Below are positions 17,356 through 26,000 of a DNA stretch of 40,219 nt, piece by piece; the stretch's first letter is position 1; each line of letters opens with the position of its first letter. The notes beneath the pieces are model-generated. The model was not told the DNA's origin. It made no database searches and saw only the letters and a list, made by a program, of their open reading frames with translations. The DNA is taken from the NCBI GenBank assembly GCA_934654795.1, contig CAKUGT010000014.1, positions 1 to 40,219 on the forward strand, written 5' to 3'. A program made the position numbers and the translations under genes. The stretch is from an uncultured Collinsella sp. (GTDB lineage: Bacteria; Actinomycetota; Coriobacteriia; Coriobacteriales; Coriobacteriaceae).

Positions 17356-18529
17356 AGCGACTCCTTCCAAACACCAGCGTGGCGGCAACGACAAACACCA
17401 GGGCCATCAGGACGAGCGCGCCCGCGCGCACGGCAAAGGGGCCCAGGTCCTCAAAGAAATACAGACGGTTGAACATGTCGCAGATGAGCTTGACGGGGTT
17501 GAGCCAGCACTCGGCCGGGCAGGCGCGGGCGACGTCGTCGGCAAGCGCCATCGCCGGCTCGCCGTAAAGGCCGGCGAACAGGGCGCACGTGGTGGCGAAG
17601 CCCGTGAGGATACCCGACTTGGACGCCTTGCCTCCCTTAACGGGCAGCGTGCCCACAAAGAGCCCCAAGCCCGTTGCGGCAAGCGCGGATGCAGCGCCGC
17701 CTACCAGGCAGAGCCCCTCGCGCCCGCCAAAGTCGACGCCGACGACCAGGCGCACATAGCCAATCGCAACCGTCATCGAGGCAAAAGAAACCAGCCACGA
17801 GCCGACAAAAATGCCGGCCAGCGACGCCGTCTTGGAAAGGCCGCCCACGCAGCGGCGTGCGCCAAGACCCGACAGGTTGGGCTGCAGGTCGACGACGCTC
17901 AAGGCGGCAAACTCGGCAGACATCATCGCGACCAGGCCAAAAAGCGCGTAGTAGTAAATGGTCGTGCCGTCGGGCGTGGTGCGTGTCAGGCTCACGCGAC
18001 GGGTTCCGCCCTCGAGCGACAGGGCGCGGGCGACCGCCTCCGAATCGGCAAGCGCCGCCGGGTTGTCCTGGGCAATCTGGGCCATGAGCTCGGCATTTTG
18101 CGTATACGAGCTTGCCACCGTTTCCAGAATGCTGCGGTCGACGAGCACCGTGGACGCACGCGAGCTGTCGTAGCTCGAGAGCAGCGTGAGCCTGGGCGTG
18201 CCCGCGGCATCGACCGTGTAGATGCCCGCGACCTCGCCGGCCTTGAGCGCGCGGTTCGCGGTGGCTGCATCCTCGCACTCGTGAATCTCGAGCAGCTGAT
18301 CGTCGCCCTCCTTGGCAAGCGACGTCGCCACATCCTTAAAGGTCGACGCGTCCCAGGCTTCGTCAGCCACGATGGCCACCGGCACCGGGTCGACCTTGCC
18401 GTCGGAGCTCAGGTTCGCAAACATAAACATGAACATCGTGGAAAGCGCAATGGGAAAGACCGCGCCCCAGACCCACGTGCTCGGCCGACGCAGCAGCGTC
18501 TTGAGCGTGATGATGACGGTGTTGAACAT
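17342..18529 (-). CDS. ABC-2 type transporter permease
   Basis: A 395-residue protein paralogous in layout to its downstream neighbour. The first helix (about 15-40, GAVFPIALSTMFMFMFANL) is followed by an extracytoplasmic domain (about 42-185) and a six-helix block (about 190-390). ABC-2 pairs like this export drugs, lipids or peptides. The start ATG lies nine bases after the ATPase stop, with GGGGGCGG as ribosome-binding site. Its last 14 bases overlap the next gene, indicating coupling of the two permeases in fixed stoichiometry. Confidence 0.82.
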   Translation of the reverse strand: MFNTVIITLKTLLRRPSTWVWGAVFPIALSTMFMFMFANLSSDGKVDPVPVAIVADEAWDASTFKDVATSLAKEGDDQLLEIHECEDAATANRALKAGEVAGIYTVDAAGTPRLTLLSSYDSSRASTVLVDRSILETVASSYTQNAELMAQIAQDNPAALADSEAVARALSLEGGTRRVSLTRTTPDGTTIYYYALFGLVAMMSAEFAALSVVDLQPNLSGLGARRCVGGLSKTASLAGIFVGSWLVSFASMTVAIGYVRLVVGVDFGGREGLCLVGGAASALAATGLGLFVGTLPVKGGKASKSGILTGFATTCALFAGLYGEPAMALADDVARACPAECWLNPVKLICDMFNRLYFFEDLGPFAVRAGALVLMALVFVVAATLVFGRSRYEHL

Positions 18530-18538
18530 GGCCGCCCC

Positions 18539-19477
18539 CTAGTCGCGCAGCTCGCGGCCGGTGATCTCGAGGAACACGTCGTTGAGGGTCGGCGGCTCTG
18601 AGTAGATGCGGCCGAGCGGCACGTCATGCGAGCGCAGCGCGTCGAGGATGTCGGTCAGGTTATGCGGGCTCGCCTCGCACGAGAACGTGAGCTGGCCCGC
18701 CGTCGCCGCCAAGTCCAGGACATGCGGCAGACTCGCAACGGCGGCGAGCGCCGCGCTCGGCACCTCGCCGACCTCGATCACGATTTTCTCGCCCATCTGG
18801 ATCATGCGCTTGAGCTCGTCGTTGGTGCCCTGCGCCAGCACGCGCCCGCCGTCCATGATCATGATGCGGCTGCAGATCTGCTCGACTTCCTCCATGTAAT
18901 GGCTGGTATACACCACCGTGGCGCCTTCGTCGCGCAGGCGGCAGATGCCCTCCAGGATGGCATTGCGGCTTTGCGGGTCGACCGCCACCGTGGGCTCGTC
19001 AAAAAAGATGAGCTCGGGCTTGTGCGCGATGCCGCAGGCGATGTTAAGGCGACGTGCCAGGCCGCCCGAAAGCTTGCCGGGGCGGAACTTGGTAAAGTCG
19101 CCCAGGCCGACAAAGTCGATCGCCTCGTCCACCAACGCGCGGCGGCGCTTGCGATCGTTGACGTAGAGGCTGCAGAAATAATCGATGTTCTCGCGCACGG
19201 TGAGCTCGTCGAACACCGCCACCTGCTGCGGCACCACGCCGATGCGACGCTTAAGGTCATAGCGGGCGGGCGTCATGGGCTCGCCGAACAGCTCGATGGT
19301 GCCTTTGTCGTAGGCAAGCAGCTGCAGGATACAGTTGATGGACGTAGTTTTGCCCGAGCCGTTGGGGCCCAGCAGACCAAAGATCTCACCAGGGGCGATG
19401 CTCAGGTTAAAGTGGTCGAGCGCAATAAGATCGTCGTAGCGCTTGACGAGGTTTTCGACGTGGACGATGTCTGTCAT
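18539..19477 (-). CDS. ABC transporter ATP-binding protein, ABC-2 (CcmA/DrrA-like) type
   Basis: A 312-residue ATPase with Walker A GPNGSGKTT, Q-loop PQQ, signature LSGGLARR, Walker B LIFFDEPTVAVD and switch His in TSHYMEE. A roughly 80-residue C-terminal extension (from about 230) matches the DrrA-like regulatory tail. It energises the two ABC-2 permeases that follow. The start is ATG 19475-19477 (MTDIVHVENL), with GGAAGGG seven bases before it; upstream in-frame codons are not conserved-looking. Confidence 0.9.
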   Translation of the reverse strand: MTDIVHVENLVKRYDDLIALDHFNLSIAPGEIFGLLGPNGSGKTTSINCILQLLAYDKGTIELFGEPMTPARYDLKRRIGVVPQQVAVFDELTVRENIDYFCSLYVNDRKRRRALVDEAIDFVGLGDFTKFRPGKLSGGLARRLNIACGIAHKPELIFFDEPTVAVDPQSRNAILEGICRLRDEGATVVYTSHYMEEVEQICSRIMIMDGGRVLAQGTNDELKRMIQMGEKIVIEVGEVPSAALAAVASLPHVLDLAATAGQLTFSCEASPHNLTDILDALRSHDVPLGRIYSEPPTLNDVFLEITGRELRD

Positions 19478-19591
19478 GAGGCGGCCCTTCCGTTGATTGC
19501 GGCCCGGTACGATTGCATCATCGCAGGAGCGGGCGGGCCGCACCAGTGAGCTTTGTCACGAGTGCGGCGCCAACAGAACCGGCATCGCCAC

Positions 19592-19620
19592 GGGACAAAG
19601 CAATCAGATGTGTTTGTCCC
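19592..19620. other. Inverted repeat GGGACAAA-N13-TTTGTCCC
   Basis: Eight-base perfect arms lie between the DUF4143 gene and the ABC-2 operon, about 115 bases ahead of the ATPase start. It could be an operator of the ABC-2 promoter or a weak terminator of the gene upstream; there is no T run. Confidence 0.4.
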
Positions 19621-19687
19621 AAATCTTAAGTAAGTGAGGCTTGCATTTCTGATCACTTTGACCCGTCCGCGCCGTAGCAATCACCAG

Positions 19688-20860
19688 CTAAAACAGCTCC
19701 ACCTCATCCCGCAAGAACTGCTCAACCGAAACGTTACGATCGCCCACAATCATCGGCTTCGCCTGAGGGTTCTGCGCCAAAAACTCAGTCATACCGCTCT
19801 TGGACACGCGGCCGCTTTTAACCTCGATCGCCGCAAGGGCGTCATCGCCGCGCTTCGCCACAAAGTCCACCTCGAGATTGCCCTCACGCCACCAATACAG
19901 CTCAAAGCCTTCTGTTTGAGCACGCGCGATGAGCCGGGCGCCCACCGCAGTTTCGACCAAATGCCCTCGCAGGGCAGAATCAGCCAACAAGTCACCCGTC
20001 CCGCGCCACATCGAGAACATTAATGAGGGATCATGCACAAGCAGTCGCGGCGAGCTTGCCCTCGACCTCACCTGCTTGGCGTCGTATTTTTGCAACCCGC
20101 TCATCATGCCCGCCTTGGACAGCAGATCAAGATAATGGCGCACGGTATCAGTGTTTCCCTTATCGTCAAGCTGCCCCAGCAGTTTTCGATACGATATCTC
20201 CTGCGCCGAATACTGCGCACCCAGCTCAAAGAGGGCTTGCATGAGCGCCGGCTTGCGCACGTCTTCCATCTGCAATACGTCACGCGAAATCGTCGATTCC
20301 ACGATCGAATCGCGCATATACTCTCGCCAACGATTGACATCGCTCTTGAGAATCGCGGCGCCCGGATACCCGCCAAACATCAGATAATCCTCGAAGCTAT
20401 AGCCAAACGCCTCGGACATCTCGGATAGGCTCCAATGCGTCGAACGCAGTAGCTCAAATCGCCCCGCAAGCGATTCGGTCAGCCCACTGTCGAGAAGCAA
20501 GCTCGACGAACCGGACAGCACCACGAGAAGCTCGGTGTCGTTCCAAGAGTCTTCGTCCCACAGGGCCTTGACCGTCTCGGACCAACCCGTAACCTTTTGT
20601 ATCTCGTCGAGCACAAGGATGGCACGCGAGCCATTACTTGTCAGCTGCCGAGCCTGGCGCCACTCAAGGTCGATCCAATCCCCCGCGAGTTCGCGCGACG
20701 AGTCGGCACTCGCCACGCGACACGGAAGCCCGCAAGCCTTGACCGCCTGCTTGATGGCCGTGGTCTTGCCAGTTTGTCTGGGACCCATAACCACCTGAAT
20801 AAAGGAACGCGGCCCCATGAGTCTTTGCTGTAACACGGTCGATATCTTGCGCCTATACAC
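19688..20860 (-). CDS. AAA_14/DUF4143 family ATPase
   Basis: A 390-residue protein. The AAA_14 domain occupies about 15-150, with Walker A G26-PRQTGKTT34 and Walker B ILVLDEIQ. The DUF4143 domain occupies about 190-360 and has a nuclease-like pattern near its end (EVDFVAKRGDDALAAIEVKSG: D, E-x-K as in PD-(D/E)xK folds). The family is widespread and multicopy in gut anaerobes. Its role is not established; defence, DNA or toxin-antitoxin functions have been suggested. The start is GTG, strongly supported by AAAGGAGG six bases ahead. The promoter region carries a long palindrome and repeated ATCTAGCAAAAAT blocks. Confidence 0.88.
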   Translation of the reverse strand: MYRRKISTVLQQRLMGPRSFIQVVMGPRQTGKTTAIKQAVKACGLPCRVASADSSRELAGDWIDLEWRQARQLTSNGSRAILVLDEIQKVTGWSETVKALWDEDSWNDTELLVVLSGSSSLLLDSGLTESLAGRFELLRSTHWSLSEMSEAFGYSFEDYLMFGGYPGAAILKSDVNRWREYMRDSIVESTISRDVLQMEDVRKPALMQALFELGAQYSAQEISYRKLLGQLDDKGNTDTVRHYLDLLSKAGMMSGLQKYDAKQVRSRASSPRLLVHDPSLMFSMWRGTGDLLADSALRGHLVETAVGARLIARAQTEGFELYWWREGNLEVDFVAKRGDDALAAIEVKSGRVSKSGMTEFLAQNPQAKPMIVGDRNVSVEQFLRDEVELF

Positions 20861-20879
20861 CTAGAGCCTCCTTTTGATA

Positions 20880-20940
20880 AATCTATCTAGCAAAAATAAT
20901 AGTTGTATCTAGCAAAAATGATAGATACAACTATCAAAAA
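20880..20940 (-). promoter_or_regulatory. Palindromic repeat operator/promoter of the DUF4143 gene
   Basis: ATAGTTGTATCT (20899-20910) and AGATACAACTAT (20923-20934) are perfect 12-base inverted arms around AGCAAAAATGAT. ATCTAGCAAAAAT occurs twice (20885 and 20907 onward) and ATCAAAAATG once more at the right edge. This AT-rich block sits 20-80 bases ahead of the GTG start, where promoter and operator should be. Confidence 0.6.
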
Positions 20941-21044
20941 TGTTCAGGTGAAATGATTGTCGGCGAGATATAGTCGCGGTCCCCCTTGCTGGGACAAATG
21001 TCACGGTTGCTCCCGGTGGGGCCTCCCCCGTGCGCGGCATCGCG

Positions 21045-21050
21045 TACAAT
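21045..21050 (+). promoter_or_regulatory. -10 box of a probable leaderless kinase transcript
   Basis: TACAAT ends seven bases before the A of the kinase ATG at 21057, so transcription should begin at or next to the start codon. No ribosome-binding site and no good -35 are visible. Leaderless messages are common in Actinobacteria. Confidence 0.55.
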
Positions 21051-21056
21051 ACCCGT

Positions 21057-22202
21057 ATGAACAGGCTATTCGACAAATCGATCGTGCTGGCGTGCTGTAT
21101 CGCAGCCGCTCTGGGCCTTGCTGTGGACGCGCGCTTGGTCGCGGCGTTTTGCCTTGGCGTCGTAGTCGCCTCGCTAACGGAAACCGCGCAAGGCGAACGT
21201 GGCCGCCGCGCCAGCGAGGCCGCCAGCTACGCTTACATTATGGTGGCCGTCTTTGCGCCGTCGTTTGCTCCGTTTGCACCCCTCGCCCTCTACGATATCG
21301 CACGACGCGTGCGCCGCGAGCACGTCTGGGGCGCACTGGGCGCCGGCGCCATCTTTGTCTGCGCGCTCGTCGCATATGCCCACGCCGGCGCGCTTCCCAC
21401 CCGTGCGCTGCTGTTGACCGCCATCCTTTCGGTCGCCGCCACCTTACTGTCGTTGCGCACCGCCCAGTTGGAACGTGAGCAGGAGCGCATGCGTCGCACC
21501 CGTGACGAACTGCAGGAACGAGCCCTCGCGCTCGAGGCGCGCAACCGCGACCTTGCCGACCGCCAGGACTACGAGGTCGAGCTCGCGACGCTCGCCGAAC
21601 GCGCACGCATCGCGCGCGAGATCCACGATAACGTGGGCCACCAGCTCACGCGTGCCTCGCTGCAAACCGAAGCCCTACGCGTGGTCCACGCCAACGAGCC
21701 CGGCGTCGCCGCCGACTTCGCCGACGTCAAGCGCACGGTCGATGAGGCGCTTCAGCTCGTGCGCACCAGCGTCCACGCGCTCAACGACAACGCGGCCAAT
21801 CTCACCGTACAGCTCGAGCGCATCGTGAAAGGCGCGCGCTCGGATGGCGGGCCGCAGATTGATCTTGAGGTTTTGGCCGAGCATGCACCCGCCAACGTCG
21901 CCAACTGCTTTGCGGCGATCCTGCGCGAGGCACTCTCCAACACCATACGCCACGCCCGTGCTCAAAACGTTACCGTGCGATGCATGGAGCATCCGTCGTT
22001 TTACCAGCTCATCGTTACCGACGATGGCGAGGGTAGGATCCGGGCGGGCGGTCGCGGAGTCGCGGAAGGCATGGGGCTCGGCTCCATGCGCGAACGCGTC
22101 GAGGCGCTTGGCGGGATCTTTACCGCCGGGCCGCGCGCCGGCGCCCCCGGCTGGCGCGTGTTTGCCACCGTCCCCAAACAGCAAGGAGATGACGCCCGAT
22201 GA
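21057..22202 (+). CDS. NarL-family sensor histidine kinase (HisKA_3 / HATPase)
   Basis: A 381-residue membrane kinase. Five or six short hydrophobic segments fill residues 10-135 without a sizeable extracellular domain, so it probably senses the membrane or an intramembrane cue, as LiaS- or DesK-like kinases do. A coiled-coil-like linker follows (about 138-175). The HisKA_3 domain has the phospho-acceptor H190 in IAREIHDNVGHQ. The ATP-binding domain has the N box with N295 (LREALSNTIRHA), DDGEG (322-326) and GMGLGSM (338-343). It phosphorylates the response regulator whose ATG overlaps its stop (ATGA). I favour the ATG at 21057 over a GTG at 21030 because of the TACAAT box. Confidence 0.88.
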   Translation: MNRLFDKSIVLACCIAAALGLAVDARLVAAFCLGVVVASLTETAQGERGRRASEAASYAYIMVAVFAPSFAPFAPLALYDIARRVRREHVWGALGAGAIFVCALVAYAHAGALPTRALLLTAILSVAATLLSLRTAQLEREQERMRRTRDELQERALALEARNRDLADRQDYEVELATLAERARIAREIHDNVGHQLTRASLQTEALRVVHANEPGVAADFADVKRTVDEALQLVRTSVHALNDNAANLTVQLERIVKGARSDGGPQIDLEVLAEHAPANVANCFAAILREALSNTIRHARAQNVTVRCMEHPSFYQLIVTDDGEGRIRAGGRGVAEGMGLGSMRERVEALGGIFTAGPRAGAPGWRVFATVPKQQGDDAR

Positions 22203-22828
22203 GGCTCATTGTTGTCGACGACGACCGCCTGGTGGTCGATTCGCTCAAGATTATCCTGGGTGCCCAGCCGCAGATCGAAGTCGTGGGCACCGGCGCCGAC
22301 GGCAACGACGCGGTCGCGCTCTACGCCGAGCATGCGCCCGATATCGCGCTACTCGACATCCAGATGCCGGGGCGTGACGGCCTTTCGGCGGCGCGCGAGA
22401 TCCTCGAGCGCGACCCCGCGGCACGCGTGGTGTTCCTGACCACGTTTTCGGATGACGAGTACATTGTGTCGGCGCTCAAGCTGGGCGCCCGCGGCTACCT
22501 GATCAAGACCGATGTCGCCGCCATTCCGCCAGCGCTGGCGCAAGTCATGGATGGCAAGCGCGTGCTGGAGGGCAAGGCAATCGAGGATGTTGACTTTGAC
22601 GGGATGGGTGACAAGGCAGGCACGCCCCACCGGCCCGCCGCCTTCGCCAGCCTGACCGACCGCGAGTTCGAGGTCGCCGAGCTCATTGCCCGCGGCCTCG
22701 ATAACAAGGAGATTGCCGCCACCGCCTATATGGGCGAAGGCACCGTGCGAAACCACATCAGCTCAATCCTGGCCAAAATGGGCCTACGCAACCGCACCCA
22801 GATCGCCATCGCCTACCTGCGAGGGTAA
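22199..22828 (+). CDS. NarL/LuxR-family response regulator
   Basis: A 209-residue DNA-binding regulator. The receiver domain has acidic D7-D-D9, phosphorylation site D53 (LLDIQMPG) and the T/K switch region (FLTTFSDD, GYLIKTD). A C-terminal LuxR helix-turn-helix spans about 145-205 (LTDREFEVAELIARGLDNKEIA...TVRNHISSILAKMG). It acts with the kinase encoded just upstream, with a four-base overlap. Target genes cannot be named; the ABC exporters and the adhesin nearby are candidates by position only. Confidence 0.92.
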   Translation: MRLIVVDDDRLVVDSLKIILGAQPQIEVVGTGADGNDAVALYAEHAPDIALLDIQMPGRDGLSAAREILERDPAARVVFLTTFSDDEYIVSALKLGARGYLIKTDVAAIPPALAQVMDGKRVLEGKAIEDVDFDGMGDKAGTPHRPAAFASLTDREFEVAELIARGLDNKEIAATAYMGEGTVRNHISSILAKMGLRNRTQIAIAYLRG

Positions 22829-22847
22829 CTCAAAGAATCGACGACTC

Positions 22848-22914
22848 AGTTGCGGTGAAATACGGACTGCTGTGCCCCCTAGGGCTGCCAAACAGTCCGT
22901 ATTTCACCGCAACT
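22848..22914. repeat. Hairpin element with 22-bp perfect arms
   Basis: Arms 22848-22869 and 22893-22914 (core TGCGGTGAAATACGGACTG) are perfect reverse complements around a 23-base loop. It lies between two convergent genes and has no T tract, so it is not a standard terminator. It resembles, in form but not sequence, the longer elements at 220-445 and 29935-30087. Confidence 0.75.
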
Positions 22915-22936
22915 TATAGAGCAGTCGCACAAAAGT

Positions 22937-22971
22937 GCCGCCACGGAGGAGGGAGATGCCTCCGTGGCGGC
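22937..22971 (-). terminator. Terminator of the adhesin gene
   Basis: GCCGCCACGGAGG (22937-22949) and its exact complement (22959-22971) form a 13-bp stem with a nine-base loop. On the minus strand ACTTTTG follows. It lies about 80 bases past the adhesin stop. A second hairpin, GGGGCCTTTTGGCCCC, lies between it and the gene near 23018. Confidence 0.75.
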
Positions 22972-23049
22972 TGGGGGTGGGGTGGGGGCTATGTTTTGGC
23001 TCCCCGCCGGCGGCCCGGGGCCTTTTGGCCCCAGGCTCCGTCGACGTGC

Positions 23050-26000
23050 CTAGCGCTTGCGGATACCCCAGACCAGGGCTCCGACGCCAGCCATGGCAAT
23101 GACAAATGCCATGAGCAGTGCGGCTGCCTGCTGGTCACCCGTGGTGGGCAGGAAGCCCTTGACCGTCTTGACGATGTTCGTCACGGTCTTGGGCGTACCG
23201 GGGTCGGGCGTCGGCACAGGCGTCTCGGGCTTCTTGTACGTGTTGTTGAACACGATACCCTCGACGCTCTTGTCGCCCTTGGTATAGGCGACGCTCGCCT
23301 TGAGGTTGCCCTCGCCGTCATCGACCACGTTGACGGTCGCGGTGAAGACGGACTTGTCGTAGGTCATGCCGGCCTCGTCGCCCTTGACCTCGCTGATGGC
23401 GTAGACGTACGTTCCAGGCTCGCTGTACTCGAACTTGTCGAAGCTGATCTTGCCGTCGGCATCGTTGGTGACGGTGGACTCGACGTCCTCACCAGCGAGC
23501 TTAAAGCTAAACTCGTCCTTCTTGAGCTCGCGTCCCTCGAGCACCTTGATGGCGCCGATGGAGACCTGAGTGGGCATGGCGTGATACTTGTTGGTAAAGC
23601 CAGCGGACTCGGTGGTTCCCTCGAGCTTGTGCGTCGCGGTCAGCGTGCCGTCGCCGTTGTCGGAGACGGTGGTCACGACGGTGTAGGTCGCGCCGTCATA
23701 GGTGACGCCCTTGTACAGGCCGAGCGCGTTGGGGCAAGCCTCGCGCAGCATGTACGTGTGCGTGCCGGGCGCCTCGTAGCGGATCGGGCTCAGTGTCACG
23801 GTGCCGTTGGCGTCGTTGGCGCCGCTCGCGACAACCACGCCGTCCTCGAGCAGATCAAACGTGAACTCGCCTGCTGCAAGGTCGCGTCCGGTCAGACGCT
23901 TGACCGTCTTGACCTGGTCGGTCACCACAGAATCGGTAGGCGTCACGCTGTAGGTGTTAGTGAACGTGAAGGCTGCGCCGTCGTCGCCTTCGCGCACGAC
24001 CTTCAGATGTCCGGCGCCGTCGTCAGTCACGGTGTAGGAAACCTTGCGCGTGGCGTTGGCATCGTTGGTCACGCCAGGAACGCTACCGGACTCGGTCACC
24101 GTGTAGGTAAAGGTGTGCGAGCGCGAAGTAGTGGTGGCAGGCTCGTTCTCGTCCTTGGATTCGTCAGCGTTAACGTCAACGTCGGCCTCGTCGGCCTCTG
24201 CCTCGTCGGCCTCTGCCTCATCAGCATCAGCTTCATCGGCTTCGGTCTCGTCGGTTGCGTCGTCCGTCACGCCCAGGGCGCGGTTGAGGTCCTCGAGCGT
24301 AAAGTGGATCTTGCCAAAGTCCACGTTGCCGGCCGCGTCGTTGGTTGCGGTCGCGTGCTCGGGCATCGGGGCGCCCGCCTCGTCGGCGGCCACGGTAAAG
24401 GTGAACTTACCCGCGATGTCGGCCGGGGTCAGGCCCTCGGCGGCTTGGAGCTTCTTGGTGCCGGCGAGCGCGGCATCAACGGCATCGGTGCCGTAGACGT
24501 TCTCGAACAAGGGCTTAATGCCGTCGTAGACAGGCGTTGCCGTCAGGGTACCGTCGCCGTTATCGACGACAATAACCTTAAAGCTAAAGCTCGGCGTTGC
24601 GGCCGTGATGCCCTTGGCCGCGAGCTGCGGCGTGAACTCAAAGGCGGTGTAACCGATGGTCCACTCAGGCTTGGCATCCGTATCGGTGCGGATGGCGCGC
24701 TTGGCATTTACCAGATTGGCGAGCATCTCGGTGGTGTAATGCAGGGAACCGAAGCGTACATGCTCATTAACGTTGGTAGTGCACGTGCCCTCAATGGCTT
24801 CCTTCTCACCTGCGTAGGCGATGCCAAAGTAGAACTCGCCGTCGGCCATCGGGCGACCGGTCAGGGTCTTGGCGGCAACGACCTGAGCAGCGGCGCCACC
24901 AGTCGTGTTGGTCGTAGCACTGTAGCTGTTGACGAACGGGACCACGGCGCTCTCGACCGCAGCGGCACCAGTCTTGTACTCGGTCACCAGCGTGCCCTCG
25001 GAACCGCCAGAAACGGTCGTCGTGGCGGTGAGCGTACCGGCGGTGTCGTCGGCGATGGCGATCGTCACGGTACGCACGGCGTCGTCGTAGGTGTAACCGG
25101 GCTGGCCGTCATTCTTCTCGGCCACGGTGTACTTGAAGGTCTTGCCGGCGTCAGCCTGCGTAAACTTGACCTCATGGCCAGCCAGGATGTCGATCAGGCC
25201 GACCGTTCCCTCTGCCGTCGCAGGGGACTTGAATTCGTTGGCGACGGGCAGTAGACCAAGCGCGTTGGCCGAAGCCTCGTCGGCGGGCGTCACGGTAAAG
25301 GTAAACTGGCCCTCGGTCATGGGACGTCCGCGGAGGGTCTTGCTGAGCTTGAGGCCGCCGGCCGCGGTGTAGTTAAGCTCAGTGCGGTACGTGTTGGTAA
25401 AGCGTCCGTTTTCCTTCTTGGTGACGTTGGCGGTCAGCTTGCCTTCGCCGTCCTCGGTCACGGTCACTTCGGCGGTCGCGACATGGGCGTCATACGTCAT
25501 GCCAACCGTGCTGCCCGCGTTCTCGCGGATCTCGTACTTGTAGGTTCCAGCAGCCGTGTAGCGAATCTTGCCGAACTTGATGGCGGCGATGCCGTCCTTC
25601 GCGTCGTGCCTGCTCACGGTCACGGTTGCGGGGTCGGGCAGCGGGGTGCCCTCGGGAGCGGTGATGGTAAAGCTGAACTCGTCCCCATCCGTCCACTCGC
25701 GACCGTCGATGGCCTTGCTCAGACCAAAGTCGAGGTCTGCATCGGTCGGGGTCACGCTGTAAGTGTTCTCGAAGGTCGCAGGCTTGTCGCTCTTCAGGAC
25801 ATGCTTTGCCTCGAGCGTGCCGTCGCCCTTGTCGGTGATGGTGGTCTCGATGGTGAACTTGGCGTCGCTGTAGGTGATGCCCTTGCTGGTGGTTCCGCCG
25901 TTGACCTCGCGCAGCGTGTAGGTGTGCTTGCCGGGCTTGTCGTAGGTGATCTTGCCCATCGCGATCTTGCCGTCGGCAGTGTTGGTGCCCTTGGCAACGA

